A program made the translations under genes and the position numbers. The notes under the pieces are model-generated. The model was not told the origin of the DNA. It saw only the letters and a list, made by a program, of their open reading frames with translations, and did no database searches. Of a DNA stretch of 64,000 nucleotides, positions 49,809-58,193 are shown in pieces. The DNA is from Streptomyces luomodiensis (lineage in GTDB: Bacteria > Actinomycetota > Actinomycetes > Streptomycetales > Streptomycetaceae): assembly GCF_031679605.1 (NCBI RefSeq), contig NZ_CP117522.1:1984001-2048000 (forward strand). Direction: 5' to 3'. Within the stretch, counting starts at the first letter, position 1, and each line of letters opens with the position of its first letter.

Positions 49809-51428
49809 ATGATCAATGTCCCCGTTCTCGTCGTCGGCGGTGGACCGGTCGGAATGAGTCTGGCGCTGCTTCTCGATCGCTTCGGGGTACCGAGCCTGCT
49901 GGTCGAGCGGCGTGCGTCGACCACGACGCATCCCAAGGCCCGTGGTTGCCACGCCCGTACGATGGAGCAGTTTCGCGTATGGGGCATCGAGGATCGAATT
50001 CGCCGGGCGGGTCTGCCGCAGGAATCCGACGTGGCGTGTTGGTGCGAGAGCCTGAACGGACCGCTGGTGGCCTATACGCAGCCCGCGCCGAGCGTGAACA
50101 CCCCGGCGCCGCGGTCGATCGTGCCCCAGGACGCCGTGGAGGAGGCGCTCGACCACGCGCTGTCCACGCGGCCGGGGGCGCAGGTGCGCCGGTTGACCGA
50201 ACTGGTCTCGTTCGTCCAGGACGAGGAGGGTGTGACGGCGCGCGTCAGATCCGTTGCCGATGGCGAGGAGTTCGAGGTGCGCGCTCAGTATCTCGTCGGC
50301 TGTGACGGGGCGAACAGCAGGGTTCGCGGTCTCCTGGGCATCGAGATGGATGGTCCGGAGCTTCTGCACCTCATGGCGAATCACTACTACCGCGCGGACG
50401 TCGGTCATCTGCCGCATGTGCGCAGCGCCATCGGTTTCCTGGTGCGTCCCCGTGACCGGTCACGGCCGGATGTCAATGTGCTGGCGACCGGCCCGGACGG
50501 CGATCGCTGGCTCGCGGTCCAGAAGCTGGAGAACGGTGAGGAGCCCATCAGCGAGGAGCGGCTGATCGAGCTCGTCCGCGAATACTGGGAGATTCCCGAT
50601 CTCCATGTCGAGCGGATCAACGTCATGAACTGGCGGATGAGCGCTCAGGTGGCGAAACGTTTCCGCGAAGGACGGGTGTTCCTCGCCGGGGATGCCGCCC
50701 ACCGCTTTCCCCCGGCGGGGGGCAATGGACTCAACTCGGGTGTTCAGGACGTGCACAACCTGGCGTGGAAACTCGTCATGGCGCTGTCGCACCAGGGCGG
50801 CGACGCGCTGCTGGACACCTATGAGTCCGAGCGCCGTCCGGTCGCGCGGTCCAACACCGACTTCGCGGTACGGAACCAGGAACGCATGGACACGATGGAC
50901 GAGGCGATCCGTCACCGCCATGAGGATCCCCAAGCCTGGCGTGACCTGCTCCTGGACATGGACAACCAACTGCACAGCGAGGGCCAGTCGATGGGCTACG
51001 TCTACAACGACGGCGCGATCGTGGATGACGGCTCGTTCCTCCCGCCCCACGACTCGCGCCACTACTGGCCAACCGACCGGCCCGGCGCCCGGTTCCCGCA
51101 CTTCTGGATGGACGTCGAGAAGACAGAATCGTCCATCGACTGGTTCGACACCTCGTTCGTGCTGGTCTGCGGGCCCGACGGCGAAGGCTGGCATCAGGCC
51201 GGCGAGGAACTGCGCGCGGACGGCGCAGTGCCGCTGGAGGTCAGGAGGCTGCCCCATCTTCTGGGGCCCGTATCCATCGGCCGCGACGGCGCGGTACTGG
51301 TCCGGCCGGACGGCCACGTCGCCTGGCGGGCCACTCATGCCGGTGACCCCAGGGTGCTGCGCGACGCGCTCACCCGTGTCCTCGCGGGCGGCACGCGTGC
51401 CCCGTCCGTGACCGGCCTCGCCGCTTGA
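49809..51428 (+). CDS. FAD-dependent aromatic hydroxylase
   Basis: A 539-residue class A flavin monooxygenase. Visible are VPVLVVGGGPVGMSLALLLD (FAD motif), KARGCHARTMEQFRVWGIED (substrate-side helix typical of phenol and MhpA-type hydroxylases), VGCDGANSRVRGLLG (DG motif) and LAGDAAHRFPPAGGNGLNSG (GD motif), plus a thioredoxin-like C-terminal domain. The ATG follows AAGGAG by 8 bases. It is only distantly like the hydroxylases at 8332 and 60157, so a different phenolic substrate is likely. Confidence 0.9.
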   Translation: MINVPVLVVGGGPVGMSLALLLDRFGVPSLLVERRASTTTHPKARGCHARTMEQFRVWGIEDRIRRAGLPQESDVACWCESLNGPLVAYTQPAPSVNTPAPRSIVPQDAVEEALDHALSTRPGAQVRRLTELVSFVQDEEGVTARVRSVADGEEFEVRAQYLVGCDGANSRVRGLLGIEMDGPELLHLMANHYYRADVGHLPHVRSAIGFLVRPRDRSRPDVNVLATGPDGDRWLAVQKLENGEEPISEERLIELVREYWEIPDLHVERINVMNWRMSAQVAKRFREGRVFLAGDAAHRFPPAGGNGLNSGVQDVHNLAWKLVMALSHQGGDALLDTYESERRPVARSNTDFAVRNQERMDTMDEAIRHRHEDPQAWRDLLLDMDNQLHSEGQSMGYVYNDGAIVDDGSFLPPHDSRHYWPTDRPGARFPHFWMDVEKTESSIDWFDTSFVLVCGPDGEGWHQAGEELRADGAVPLEVRRLPHLLGPVSIGRDGAVLVRPDGHVAWRATHAGDPRVLRDALTRVLAGGTRAPSVTGLAA

Positions 51429-51523
51429 CACCACCGCGCGGACGCCGTGCGCCCCGGCCGGGCCGGGGCCACGCACCCCTCCCGTGCCTGCCACTTCATC
51501 CAGTAAGTCAGAAAGGCGGAACC

Positions 51524-51928
51524 ATGACTCCCCTGCCGACGTATGAGAACCCGAAGGGTCTCGGAGATCCTCTGAGTGCCTATGCGCATGTGGCCCGTGC
51601 CGGGGATCTGATCTTCGTCGCCGGCCAGTGCGGTTTCCTCGAGGACAACTCCGTGGCCGGGCCGGATGTGCGCAGCCAGACCCTGCGCGCCTATGCCAAC
51701 GTGCGCACCGCACTGGAGTCCCAGGGCGCGTCGATGCGCGAGGTGGTGCGCTTCGTGACGTACCTGACGTCCTCGGACCATGTCGCCGGGTTCTATGCAG
51801 CGCGCGAGGAGTTCTTCGCCGAGCATTACCCGGACGGTGGGTATCCGCCGAACACCTTGCTGATCGTCAAGGGACTGGTCCGCGCGGACCTGCTGGTCGA
51901 ACTCGACGCCACAGCCTGTCGTCAGTGA
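51524..51928 (+). CDS. RidA/YjgF-family protein
   Basis: A 134-residue RidA-like protein. LSAYAHVARAGDLIFVAGQC is the opening block, RTALESQGASMREVVRFVTY carries the family helix, and DGGYPPNTLLIVKGLVRADL the C-terminal strand with the usual Pro/Leu pattern. Members hydrolyse imines and enamines; 2-aminomuconate deaminase of aminophenol and anthranilate meta-cleavage belongs here. Its place between an aromatic hydroxylase and an aromatic-acid transporter makes a catabolic deaminase plausible. It is 12 bases upstream of the transporter gene. Confidence 0.86.
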   Translation: MTPLPTYENPKGLGDPLSAYAHVARAGDLIFVAGQCGFLEDNSVAGPDVRSQTLRAYANVRTALESQGASMREVVRFVTYLTSSDHVAGFYAAREEFFAEHYPDGGYPPNTLLIVKGLVRADLLVELDATACRQ

Positions 51929-51940
51929 GAACGAGCCATC

Positions 51941-53284
51941 ATGTCGTCGATCAGAGAATCGATAGATCGCTCGAGAATGACCGCGTTTCAGGCCGGGGTC
52001 GTCGGGATGTGCCTGGTCATCAACCTCTTCGAGGGTTTCGACGTCCTGGTGATCGCGTTCGCGGCGTCAGGAATCGCCAAGGAGTGGTCGCTCACCGCGT
52101 CCCAGGTCGGACTGCTGTTGAGCAGCAGCCTCGTCGGTATGGCACTCGGCTCGGCCCTCATCGCTCCGCTCTCCGACCGGATCGGCCGGCGGCCGCACAC
52201 GCTGATCTGCCTGACCGTCTGCGCCGTGGGCATGCTCCTCGCGACGGTGAGCACCGGCTTCTGGTTCCTGGGGGTGTGCCGCCTGCTGACCGGACTCGGT
52301 GTCGGGGGCATGGTGGCCGGTCTCCCCGTGATCATCACTGAGTACTCACCACGGCGCCTCCGGGGCACGATGATCGCCCTGTACGGGACCGGCTTGCCGG
52401 TCGGCGGGATGCTGGGCGGTTCGGTCGCCGTGCTGGTGACGTCCGAATACGGCTGGCGAGCCAGCTTCCTCGTCGGTGCCGTGCTCACCTTCGCCATTCT
52501 CGTGGCCGTCGCCCTGGCCCTGCCCGAGTCGCTGGACTACCTGATCAGCCGGCGGCCACAGGGCGCGCTGGAGAAGGTCAACAAGCTGCTGAGCCGGATG
52601 CGGCTGCCCGCGGTGGAGGCGCTGCCGCCCGTCCCGCCCAAGGAGGAGCGCGGTGTGCTGGCGAACGTCCTGCGCGGTCGTGAGGCCGTTCGCACCGTCG
52701 CGCTGTGGGTCGCGTACTTCTTCATGATGGCGAGCTTCTACTTCGCCGAGAGCTGGACGCCTCTGCTCCTCCAGCACAACGGCTCTTCCACCGCGCAGGG
52801 TATGGACGGAGGGCTGCTACTCAACCTCGGCGGGCTGGCGGGGACGTTGCTGCTCAGCGTTCTGGCCCTGAAGGTGGCGACGCGCACCCTCACCGTCCTG
52901 GCGTTCCTGGGAGCGGGGCTGTCGTACCTGGCGATGAGCCTCTTCCTCGGCTCGACCGTGGTCGCGCTGGCTGCGGCCGTCGCCATCGGGCTGTTCGTCA
53001 ACGCCGGCGGCAACGGGCTGAACTCGATCGTGCCCGGCCTCTACCCGGCATCCGTGCGTGCCACCGGCGTGGGGTGGGCCATGGCGGTCGGGCGGCTCGG
53101 CGCGTTCAGCGCTCCCGCCCTCGCGGGACTGCTCCTCGATCACGGGTGGTCCGCGCGTTCGCTGTTCGGTCTGCTCGTCCTGCCACTGGTGCTGGTCGCG
53201 GCGCTGATCGCCGTGATCGTCAGCTCCGCGAGGTGGAGCCGGACCTCTGCCGAACCCGCGGGATCGCTCTCGCCGGTCAACTGA
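51941..53284 (+). CDS. MFS transporter, aromatic acid:H+ symporter (AAHS) type
   Basis: A 447-residue protein with about 12 membrane helices. It has the AAHS-style helix 1 VINLFEGFDVLVIAFAASGI with Gly-Phe-Asp, the loop 2-3 motif ALIAPLSDRIGRRPHTLICL, and CRLLTGLGVGGMVAGLPVII in helix 4. These match PcaK/BenK/MhpT-type importers of aromatic acids. It lies between the RidA gene and an alcohol dehydrogenase and is the only importer among the three aromatic modules. Confidence 0.9.
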   Translation: MSSIRESIDRSRMTAFQAGVVGMCLVINLFEGFDVLVIAFAASGIAKEWSLTASQVGLLLSSSLVGMALGSALIAPLSDRIGRRPHTLICLTVCAVGMLLATVSTGFWFLGVCRLLTGLGVGGMVAGLPVIITEYSPRRLRGTMIALYGTGLPVGGMLGGSVAVLVTSEYGWRASFLVGAVLTFAILVAVALALPESLDYLISRRPQGALEKVNKLLSRMRLPAVEALPPVPPKEERGVLANVLRGREAVRTVALWVAYFFMMASFYFAESWTPLLLQHNGSSTAQGMDGGLLLNLGGLAGTLLLSVLALKVATRTLTVLAFLGAGLSYLAMSLFLGSTVVALAAAVAIGLFVNAGGNGLNSIVPGLYPASVRATGVGWAMAVGRLGAFSAPALAGLLLDHGWSARSLFGLLVLPLVLVAALIAVIVSSARWSRTSAEPAGSLSPVN

Positions 53285-53311
53285 TTCCCTCGTACCGATC
53301 AAGGAGAACTC

Positions 53312-54340
53312 ATGCGAGCTGTGCGGCTGCACGACTACCAGAAGCCGCCGACGGTGGAGGACGTACCGGAGCCGACGCTCTCCAGCCCGCTGGATGTGAT
53401 CGTGAAGATCGGTGGCGCCGGCGTCTGCCGCACCGATCTGCACATCATCGAGGGGCAGTGGGCCGAGGCGATGGGGCCGCGACTCCCCTACACGCTCGGC
53501 CACGAGAACGCCGGCTGGGTACAGGAGGTCGGCGAGGCGGTCACCAACGTCAAGGTCGGCGACACGGTGATCCTGCACCCCCAGCCTTCCTGCGGGTTGT
53601 GCCTGGCCTGCCGGGCCGGCCGGGACATGCAGTGCTCCGACGCCGTCTTCCCCGGAGTGTCGAACCACGACGGCGGCATGGCCGAGTACCTGCGCACCAC
53701 GGCGCGCGGCTGCGTCAAGCTGAACCCGGACACCAACCCGGCCGACGTGGCGGCACTGGCCGACGCGGGGATCACCGCCTATCACGCGGTGCGGCAGGCC
53801 GTACCGCTGCTCCACCCGGGCACGGTCGCCGTCATACAGGGCGCCGGCGGGCTCGGCCACATCGGCATCCAGGCCGTGGCCGCCCTCACCGCCGCGAAGA
53901 TCATCGTGGTGGACCGTAACCCGGAGGCGCTGAAGCTGGCCGAGAAACTCGGTGCGGACGCGACCGTGCCGGCCGGCGACGATCACGTCGAGGCCGTCAA
54001 GGAGCTCACCGGGGGCCGGGGCGGCGATGTGGTCTTCGACTTCGTCGCCGAGCATGGCGCGGAGAACGACGCCTTTGCGATGACCGCCCCGGCCGGATCC
54101 CAATACGTCATCGGCTATGGAGGCGAACTGCGGATTCCCACCCTCGACCTGGTGGCCGCCGGGAAACAGGTGGTCGGCAACATCGTCGGCACCTACAACG
54201 ACCTCGTGGAGCTGATGGCCCTCGTGGAGTCCGGCAGGGTCACCCTGCACACCAAGAAGTACCCGCTGGACGCGGCGGCGGAAGCGCTGGACGACCTCGC
54301 CCACGACCGGGTCAGGGGCCGCGCGATCCTGGTCCCCTGA
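53312..54340 (+). CDS. Zinc-dependent alcohol dehydrogenase
   Basis: A 342-residue medium-chain dehydrogenase. The catalytic zinc site appears as GAGVCRTDLHIIEG and TLGHENAGWVQEVG. Structural zinc cysteines are in CGLCLACRAGRDMQC. The NAD-binding motif is VAVIQGAGGLGHIGIQAVAA. This combination fits NAD-dependent alcohol dehydrogenases acting on aliphatic or aryl alcohols. AAGGAG lies upstream of ATG 53312. Within module 2 it could oxidise an alcohol intermediate or an aryl alcohol substrate. Confidence 0.92.
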   Translation: MRAVRLHDYQKPPTVEDVPEPTLSSPLDVIVKIGGAGVCRTDLHIIEGQWAEAMGPRLPYTLGHENAGWVQEVGEAVTNVKVGDTVILHPQPSCGLCLACRAGRDMQCSDAVFPGVSNHDGGMAEYLRTTARGCVKLNPDTNPADVAALADAGITAYHAVRQAVPLLHPGTVAVIQGAGGLGHIGIQAVAALTAAKIIVVDRNPEALKLAEKLGADATVPAGDDHVEAVKELTGGRGGDVVFDFVAEHGAENDAFAMTAPAGSQYVIGYGGELRIPTLDLVAAGKQVVGNIVGTYNDLVELMALVESGRVTLHTKKYPLDAAAEALDDLAHDRVRGRAILVP

Positions 54341-54411
54341 ACCCCACCCCCACCACACGCCGGGACAGGACGGCCCGCCGCACGGTGCCGCGAACGTGAG
54401 AGCGAGTCCCC

Positions 54412-54857
54412 ATGTACTTCAACGATCCCTTCGCGCGGTTGCCCGAGGTTCCGAGCTTCACGCTCAGCAGCGAGGACGTCAGCGATGGCGAGCCCCTGCC
54501 CCTCGCCCAGTGGTCGGGCATCTTCGGTGTCCTCGGCGGAGGGTCCCCGCTTCCGTGACCGAGCCGGCGAGTGACGCGGACAACGGCACGAGCGAACTGC
54601 TCCCGCCTGGTGCCATGCAACTCCCCGGCGACGCGGGAGCGGCCCGGTTCCTCGGCGCCGCGCCACCTGCCGGTCATGGCCCGCACCGCTGCTTCATCGT
54701 GGTGCAGGCCCTCGACATGGAGGACATCGGTGTGGAGGCGAACACCACGCCTGCCTTGCCGGGCTTCCACATATCCGGCCACGTCCTGGGCCGCGCGGTG
54801 CTGACCGCGACCACCGAGACCACCAAGACCACCGAGACCACCAAGACCACCGTCTGA
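54412..54857 (+). pseudogene. Broken YbhB/YbcL (PEBP) family gene
   Basis: From ATG 54412 the frame reads MYFNDPFARLPEVPSFTLSS and GEPLPLAQWSGIFG, then stops at 54556-54558. This is the typical PEBP N-terminus. The family's C-terminal part resumes in another frame: LPPGAMQLPGDAGAARFLGA, APPAGHGPHRCFIVVQALDM and GFHISGHVLGRAVL. The middle block with the DPDAP motif is missing, so a deletion and frameshift have occurred. The end carries a Thr/Glu/Lys-rich tail from an 18-base unit repeated twice. Confidence 0.75.
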
Positions 54858-54891
54858 TCATCCGCGCTCTCATACCCAGGAAGAGGGTTCC

Positions 54892-55728
54892 ATGCGCATC
54901 GCCAATCTCCGTGGCCGCGCCCACCTGTTGAGCGGTCCGGGCGCGACCGACATCGCCCGCGCCAGCGGCGGGCGGTTCGGTCCCGATCCGATGGATCTCT
55001 TCGCACACTGGGATGCCTTCCGCGCCTGGGCCCGCACCGACGGTGTCCACCCCGCCGCGCCGTATCGACGCGAGGACTTGGGCGCGCCGGTTCCCCGCCC
55101 GGGCCAGGTCTTCGCCATCGGGCTCAACTACGCCGCACACGCGGCGGAGACCGGCCTCGAGGCAACCAGGGGGATGCCTTCGGTATTCACCAAGTTCACC
55201 AGCTCCCTGACCGGCCCTACCGGTACGGTCCACCTCACCGGACCATCGGTCGATTGGGAGGTCGAACTCGTCGTGGCGATCGGCAAGGAAGCACATCACG
55301 TCGCAGCCGCCGATGCCTGGGAGCACGTAGCGGGCGTGATGGTGGGGCAGGACTTCAGTGACCGGGATGTGCAGATGAGCGGAACCCCTCCGCAGTTCTC
55401 CCTCGGCAAGAGCTACCCCGGTTTCGGCCCGACCGGGCCGGCGCTGGTGTCCCTCGACGAGATCGCCCCGGACACCCCGCTCCGGCTGCGATGCTGGGTC
55501 AACGACGAACTCGTCCAGGACGGCAGCACAGATCAGATGATCATGCCCGTGCCGGTCCTCATCGAGCGGATTTCCTCGGTGTGCACCCTCTACCCGGGAG
55601 ATCTGGTCTTCACCGGTACTCCGGCCGGGGTCGGCATGGGGCGGACCCCGGCCCGTTACCTCGCCAGCGGCGATGAGGTCCGTACAAGCATTGACGGTAT
55701 CGGCGAGATGACCCATGTCCTCAGGTGA
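54892..55728 (+). CDS. Fumarylacetoacetate hydrolase-family enzyme
   Basis: A 278-residue FAH-family protein. QVFAIGLNYAAHAAETGLEA is the standard opening of the core, PSVFTKFTSSLTGP follows, and VDWEVELVVAIGKEAHHVAA holds the metal-binding E-x-E. FSLGKSYPGFGPTGPALVS and LYPGDLVFTGTPAGVGMGRT are the usual substrate and turn motifs. It likely hydrolyses or hydrates a ring-cleavage product at the end of module 2. It resembles the FAH gene of module 3 (57333) in order of motifs more than that of module 1. Confidence 0.9.
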   Translation: MRIANLRGRAHLLSGPGATDIARASGGRFGPDPMDLFAHWDAFRAWARTDGVHPAAPYRREDLGAPVPRPGQVFAIGLNYAAHAAETGLEATRGMPSVFTKFTSSLTGPTGTVHLTGPSVDWEVELVVAIGKEAHHVAAADAWEHVAGVMVGQDFSDRDVQMSGTPPQFSLGKSYPGFGPTGPALVSLDEIAPDTPLRLRCWVNDELVQDGSTDQMIMPVPVLIERISSVCTLYPGDLVFTGTPAGVGMGRTPARYLASGDEVRTSIDGIGEMTHVLR

Positions 55729-55804
55729 TCGATGCCGCCATGAGGTGATCACCATCGGAGGCTGCCCGCCGCTGTCACTACCTGCGGCGTTGTCACACGA
55801 TCGA

Positions 55805-55830
55805 GGGGCGGTCTCTGTGAGACCACCCCC
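55805..55830. terminator. Hairpin after module 2
   Basis: GGTCTC-TGT-GAGACC with an extended GGGG/CCCC outer stem separated by one mismatch. It lies 76 bases after the FAH stop and just before an IS remnant. No T-run is present, so termination is inferred from structure and position. Confidence 0.5.
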
Positions 55831-55856
55831 GCACGATCGAAGTCCCGGGCCCGTCT

Positions 55857-56482
55857 TCAAACGGATCTTGCCCAGAGCAGGAACGATGCAAGGGTGACCG
55901 CCGCTTCGTAGGAAGTGGCGGTCTTCTCGTATCTGGTGGCGATCCCGCGGAAGCCCTTGAGCCGGTTGAAGCAGCGCTCGATCATGTTGCGTCGCCGGTA
56001 GGTCTCCCGGTCGAACCCTGGCGGTCGGCCGCCGTGGACTCCGCGCCTCAGCCGGTGCCGTCGCTGGTCGGTCTTCTCGGGGATGGTGTGCGCGATGCCG
56101 CGTCTTCGCAGGTAGGCACGGAAGCCGCGGGAGCTGTAAGCCTTGTCTGCGATGACTTGGCCGGGCCTGCACCGAGGCCGGCCCAGGCCGGTGCGGGGAA
56201 CACGGATCCGTTCCAGCAGAGGGCGTGCGCAGACACCGTCGTGGCGTTGGCCGGGCGTCACCAGGATCGCGAGCGGGCGGCCCTTGCCGTCGCAGGCGAG
56301 GTGAATCCTGGTCGTCAGCCCGCCTCGGGATCGGCCGAGGGCGTGATCGTCCGGTTCGTCCTGCCGATGCCGCCCCCTTTTCGGCCGGTGGCGGCGGCGT
56401 GCTGGTGGGCGCGGACGATGGTGGAGTCGATCTGGACCAGCCAGTCGAGGTCGCCTCGCCGGTGCGCATCAGAAGCGGCTGA
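55857..56482 (-). pseudogene. IS5-family transposase, 5'-truncated and frame-broken
   Basis: The early frame reads LDWLVQIDSTIVRAHQHAAA and TGRKGGGIGRTNRT, with the first catalytic Asp in QIDST. A second frame carries DDHALGRSRGGLTTRIHLAC, VIADKAYSSRGFRAYLRRRG and NMIERCFNRLKGFRGIATRY, holding the later DDE residues. Such two-frame arrangement is usual in some IS5 elements, but here no start codon or N-terminus remains, and the element directly abuts the GntR gene. The bases near 55847 could belong to a terminal inverted repeat. Confidence 0.75.
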
Positions 56483-56503
56483 CCGGGCCGCTGATCGCGC
56501 GAT

Positions 56504-57214
56504 TCATCCGCGCTGCGGGGCGAGCTCTCCGTCCGAGGGCTCCTCGATGCCGGGGAGTCTGGTGAGCAGCATCCGGGTCGTGCATGCGATGTGCTCGCGC
56601 AGCAGTTGGGCGCCCAGGTCTGCGTCGCGGTCGACGGCGACCCGGGCGAGTGCCTGGTGTTCGGCGGCCGGATCGCGGCCGCTTTCGTGCAGCATGGGGG
56701 AGGCCCAGCGCCGGTAGAGTTCCGCCTCGGCCCGCAGTCCCTGGGCGATCTCGGTCAGGCGCCGGTTGCCGCAGCCTGCGAGCAAGGCAGTGTGGAACTC
56801 CTCGTGGGCCAGGTACCAGTCGTCACCACGCTCCCCGTCCGCGACCTCACGGTCGCGCAGGGAGAGCAGGTGGTGGGCGGCCACGACGCCGCTTTCCCAT
56901 GCCGCATCGCCCTGGAGTATCGCCATACGGAAGGCCAGGGACTCCAGCTCTATCCGTGCGTGCGTCAGGTCGGTCAGCTCGTCCGCCGACAGCTGGGCGA
57001 CGGTGTAGCCCTGGTGTGCCTGCAGTGTGACCAACCGCTCGGACGACAGCTTGGTCAGGGCCTCTCGCGCCACTCCCACACTCGTGTCGTAGGTGGTGCA
57101 CAGGTCGGGGAACTTCAGGCGCTGCCCCGGCCGCAGACGCGCGGTGAAGATGTCGTGTCTCAGCCGTGCGTACAGCTCGTCGGCGCGCGTGCCCGGTTTC
57201 ACCCTCTTCGGCAT
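56504..57214 (-). CDS. GntR-family regulator (FCD subfamily)
   Basis: A 236-residue protein from ATG 57212-57214. The winged helix has ADELYARLRHDIFTARLRPG, LKFPDLCTTYDTSVGVAREA and LTKLSSERLVTLQAHQGYTV. The FCD effector region includes WYLAHEEFHTALLAGCGNRR and a late REHIACTTRML. It is divergent from module 3 (FAH, extradiol dioxygenase and following genes), separated by 118 bases with an 18-base palindrome. The 3' end meets an IS5 remnant. It is the likely repressor of module 3, released by an aromatic acid or CoA ester. Confidence 0.9.
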   Translation of the reverse strand: MPKRVKPGTRADELYARLRHDIFTARLRPGQRLKFPDLCTTYDTSVGVAREALTKLSSERLVTLQAHQGYTVAQLSADELTDLTHARIELESLAFRMAILQGDAAWESGVVAAHHLLSLRDREVADGERGDDWYLAHEEFHTALLAGCGNRRLTEIAQGLRAEAELYRRWASPMLHESGRDPAAEHQALARVAVDRDADLGAQLLREHIACTTRMLLTRLPGIEEPSDGELAPQRG

Positions 57215-57247
57215 GTTCGACACTGTACACCATAAGTGAATCGAAGA

Positions 57248-57265
57248 GAAACTTTCGAAAGTTTC
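57248..57265. promoter_or_regulatory. Perfect 18-bp palindrome, candidate GntR operator
   Basis: GAAACTTTC followed directly by GAAAGTTTC, exactly symmetrical. It is AT-rich compared with its surroundings and sits between the divergent GntR and FAH starts (33 and 67 bases away). Confidence 0.7.
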
Positions 57266-57332
57266 CTTGCTATTTGAATGTCGACGGATGGAGAGTGGAG
57301 TCACCGGCAGGCAACGAGTGCAAGGAGGCACC

Positions 57333-58193
57333 GTGCGCATAGGCAACGTTCGGGGTAGGCCGTGGCTGGTCACCGGCACGGAGCGTGGGGTGGACATCCA
57401 CGAGTCCAGCGGTGGGCGGTTGGGTCCGGGGTTCGCCGAGCTGTACGACAACTGGGAACAGGTCGTGCAGTGGGCGGCCTCCGTACGTGATGAGGGGGTG
57501 CCCTTCGACCATGCGCAGCTGGGGCCCCCGTCCCCGCACCCGCGGCAGGTCTTCGCCGTCGGCCTGAACTACTTCGACCACGTGGAGGAGGCCGGGCTGG
57601 CGGTCCCGCAGGAGCCCTCGGTCTTCACCAAGTACGTCTCCTCGTTCGCCGGCGCCGAGTCGACGGTCGAGTTGCCGCAGGGGTCCGTGGACTGGGAAGT
57701 GGAGGTCGTCGTCATCATCGCCCGCACGGCCCGCCGTGTCGCCGCCCGCGATGCCTGGACCTACGTCGCGGGCCTGACGGTGGGCCAGGATCTGTCCGAG
57801 CGGGGCCTGCAGCTGACCGGGTCGCCGGCCCAGTACAGCCTGGGCAAGTCCTTCGCCGGCTTCGGGCCGACGGGTCCGTATCTCGTCTCGTGCGACGAGT
57901 TCTCCGACCCCGACGATCTCGAGATGGGATGCCTGGTCAACGGGGAACCGGTGCAGAAAGCCCGCACCTCCGGGATGATCTTCCCCATATCTGTTCTGAT
58001 CGAGAAGCTCTCCCAGGTCACCACCCTCTACCCAGGAGATGTGATCTTCACCGGCACCTGCGCGGGGGTGGGGGCGGTACGCACCCCGCCGCGTTTCCTC
58101 TCCCCGGGGGACGAGCTCGTCTCCTCCATCGAGGGAATCGGCAGCATCCGGCAGCGCTTCGTCGCCGCCGCAGCGGAAGGGGGCTCGGCATGA
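57333..58193 (+). CDS. Fumarylacetoacetate hydrolase-family enzyme
   Basis: A 286-residue FAH-family protein from GTG 57333, four bases after AAGGAGG; the frame is open further upstream through the operator region. QVFAVGLNYFDHVEEAGLAV, PSVFTKYVSSFAGAES and VDWEVEVVVIIARTARRVAA (metal ligands) mirror the module 2 enzyme, as do SLGKSFAGFGPTGPYLVS and LYPGDVIFTGTCAGVGAVRT. Its stop overlaps the next start as ATGA, so it is coupled to the dioxygenase, whose cleavage product it probably processes. Confidence 0.9.
   Translation: MRIGNVRGRPWLVTGTERGVDIHESSGGRLGPGFAELYDNWEQVVQWAASVRDEGVPFDHAQLGPPSPHPRQVFAVGLNYFDHVEEAGLAVPQEPSVFTKYVSSFAGAESTVELPQGSVDWEVEVVVIIARTARRVAARDAWTYVAGLTVGQDLSERGLQLTGSPAQYSLGKSFAGFGPTGPYLVSCDEFSDPDDLEMGCLVNGEPVQKARTSGMIFPISVLIEKLSQVTTLYPGDVIFTGTCAGVGAVRTPPRFLSPGDELVSSIEGIGSIRQRFVAAAAEGGSA

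Noticed and set aside
54820-54855. Short tandem repeats suggesting a repeat array or CRISPR
   Set aside because: Only two 18-base units encoding Thr/Glu/Lys; no spacers or further copies.
55857-56482. Intact IS5 element with both terminal repeats
   Set aside because: The N-terminus of the transposase is missing and only one candidate end was found, so it is a remnant.
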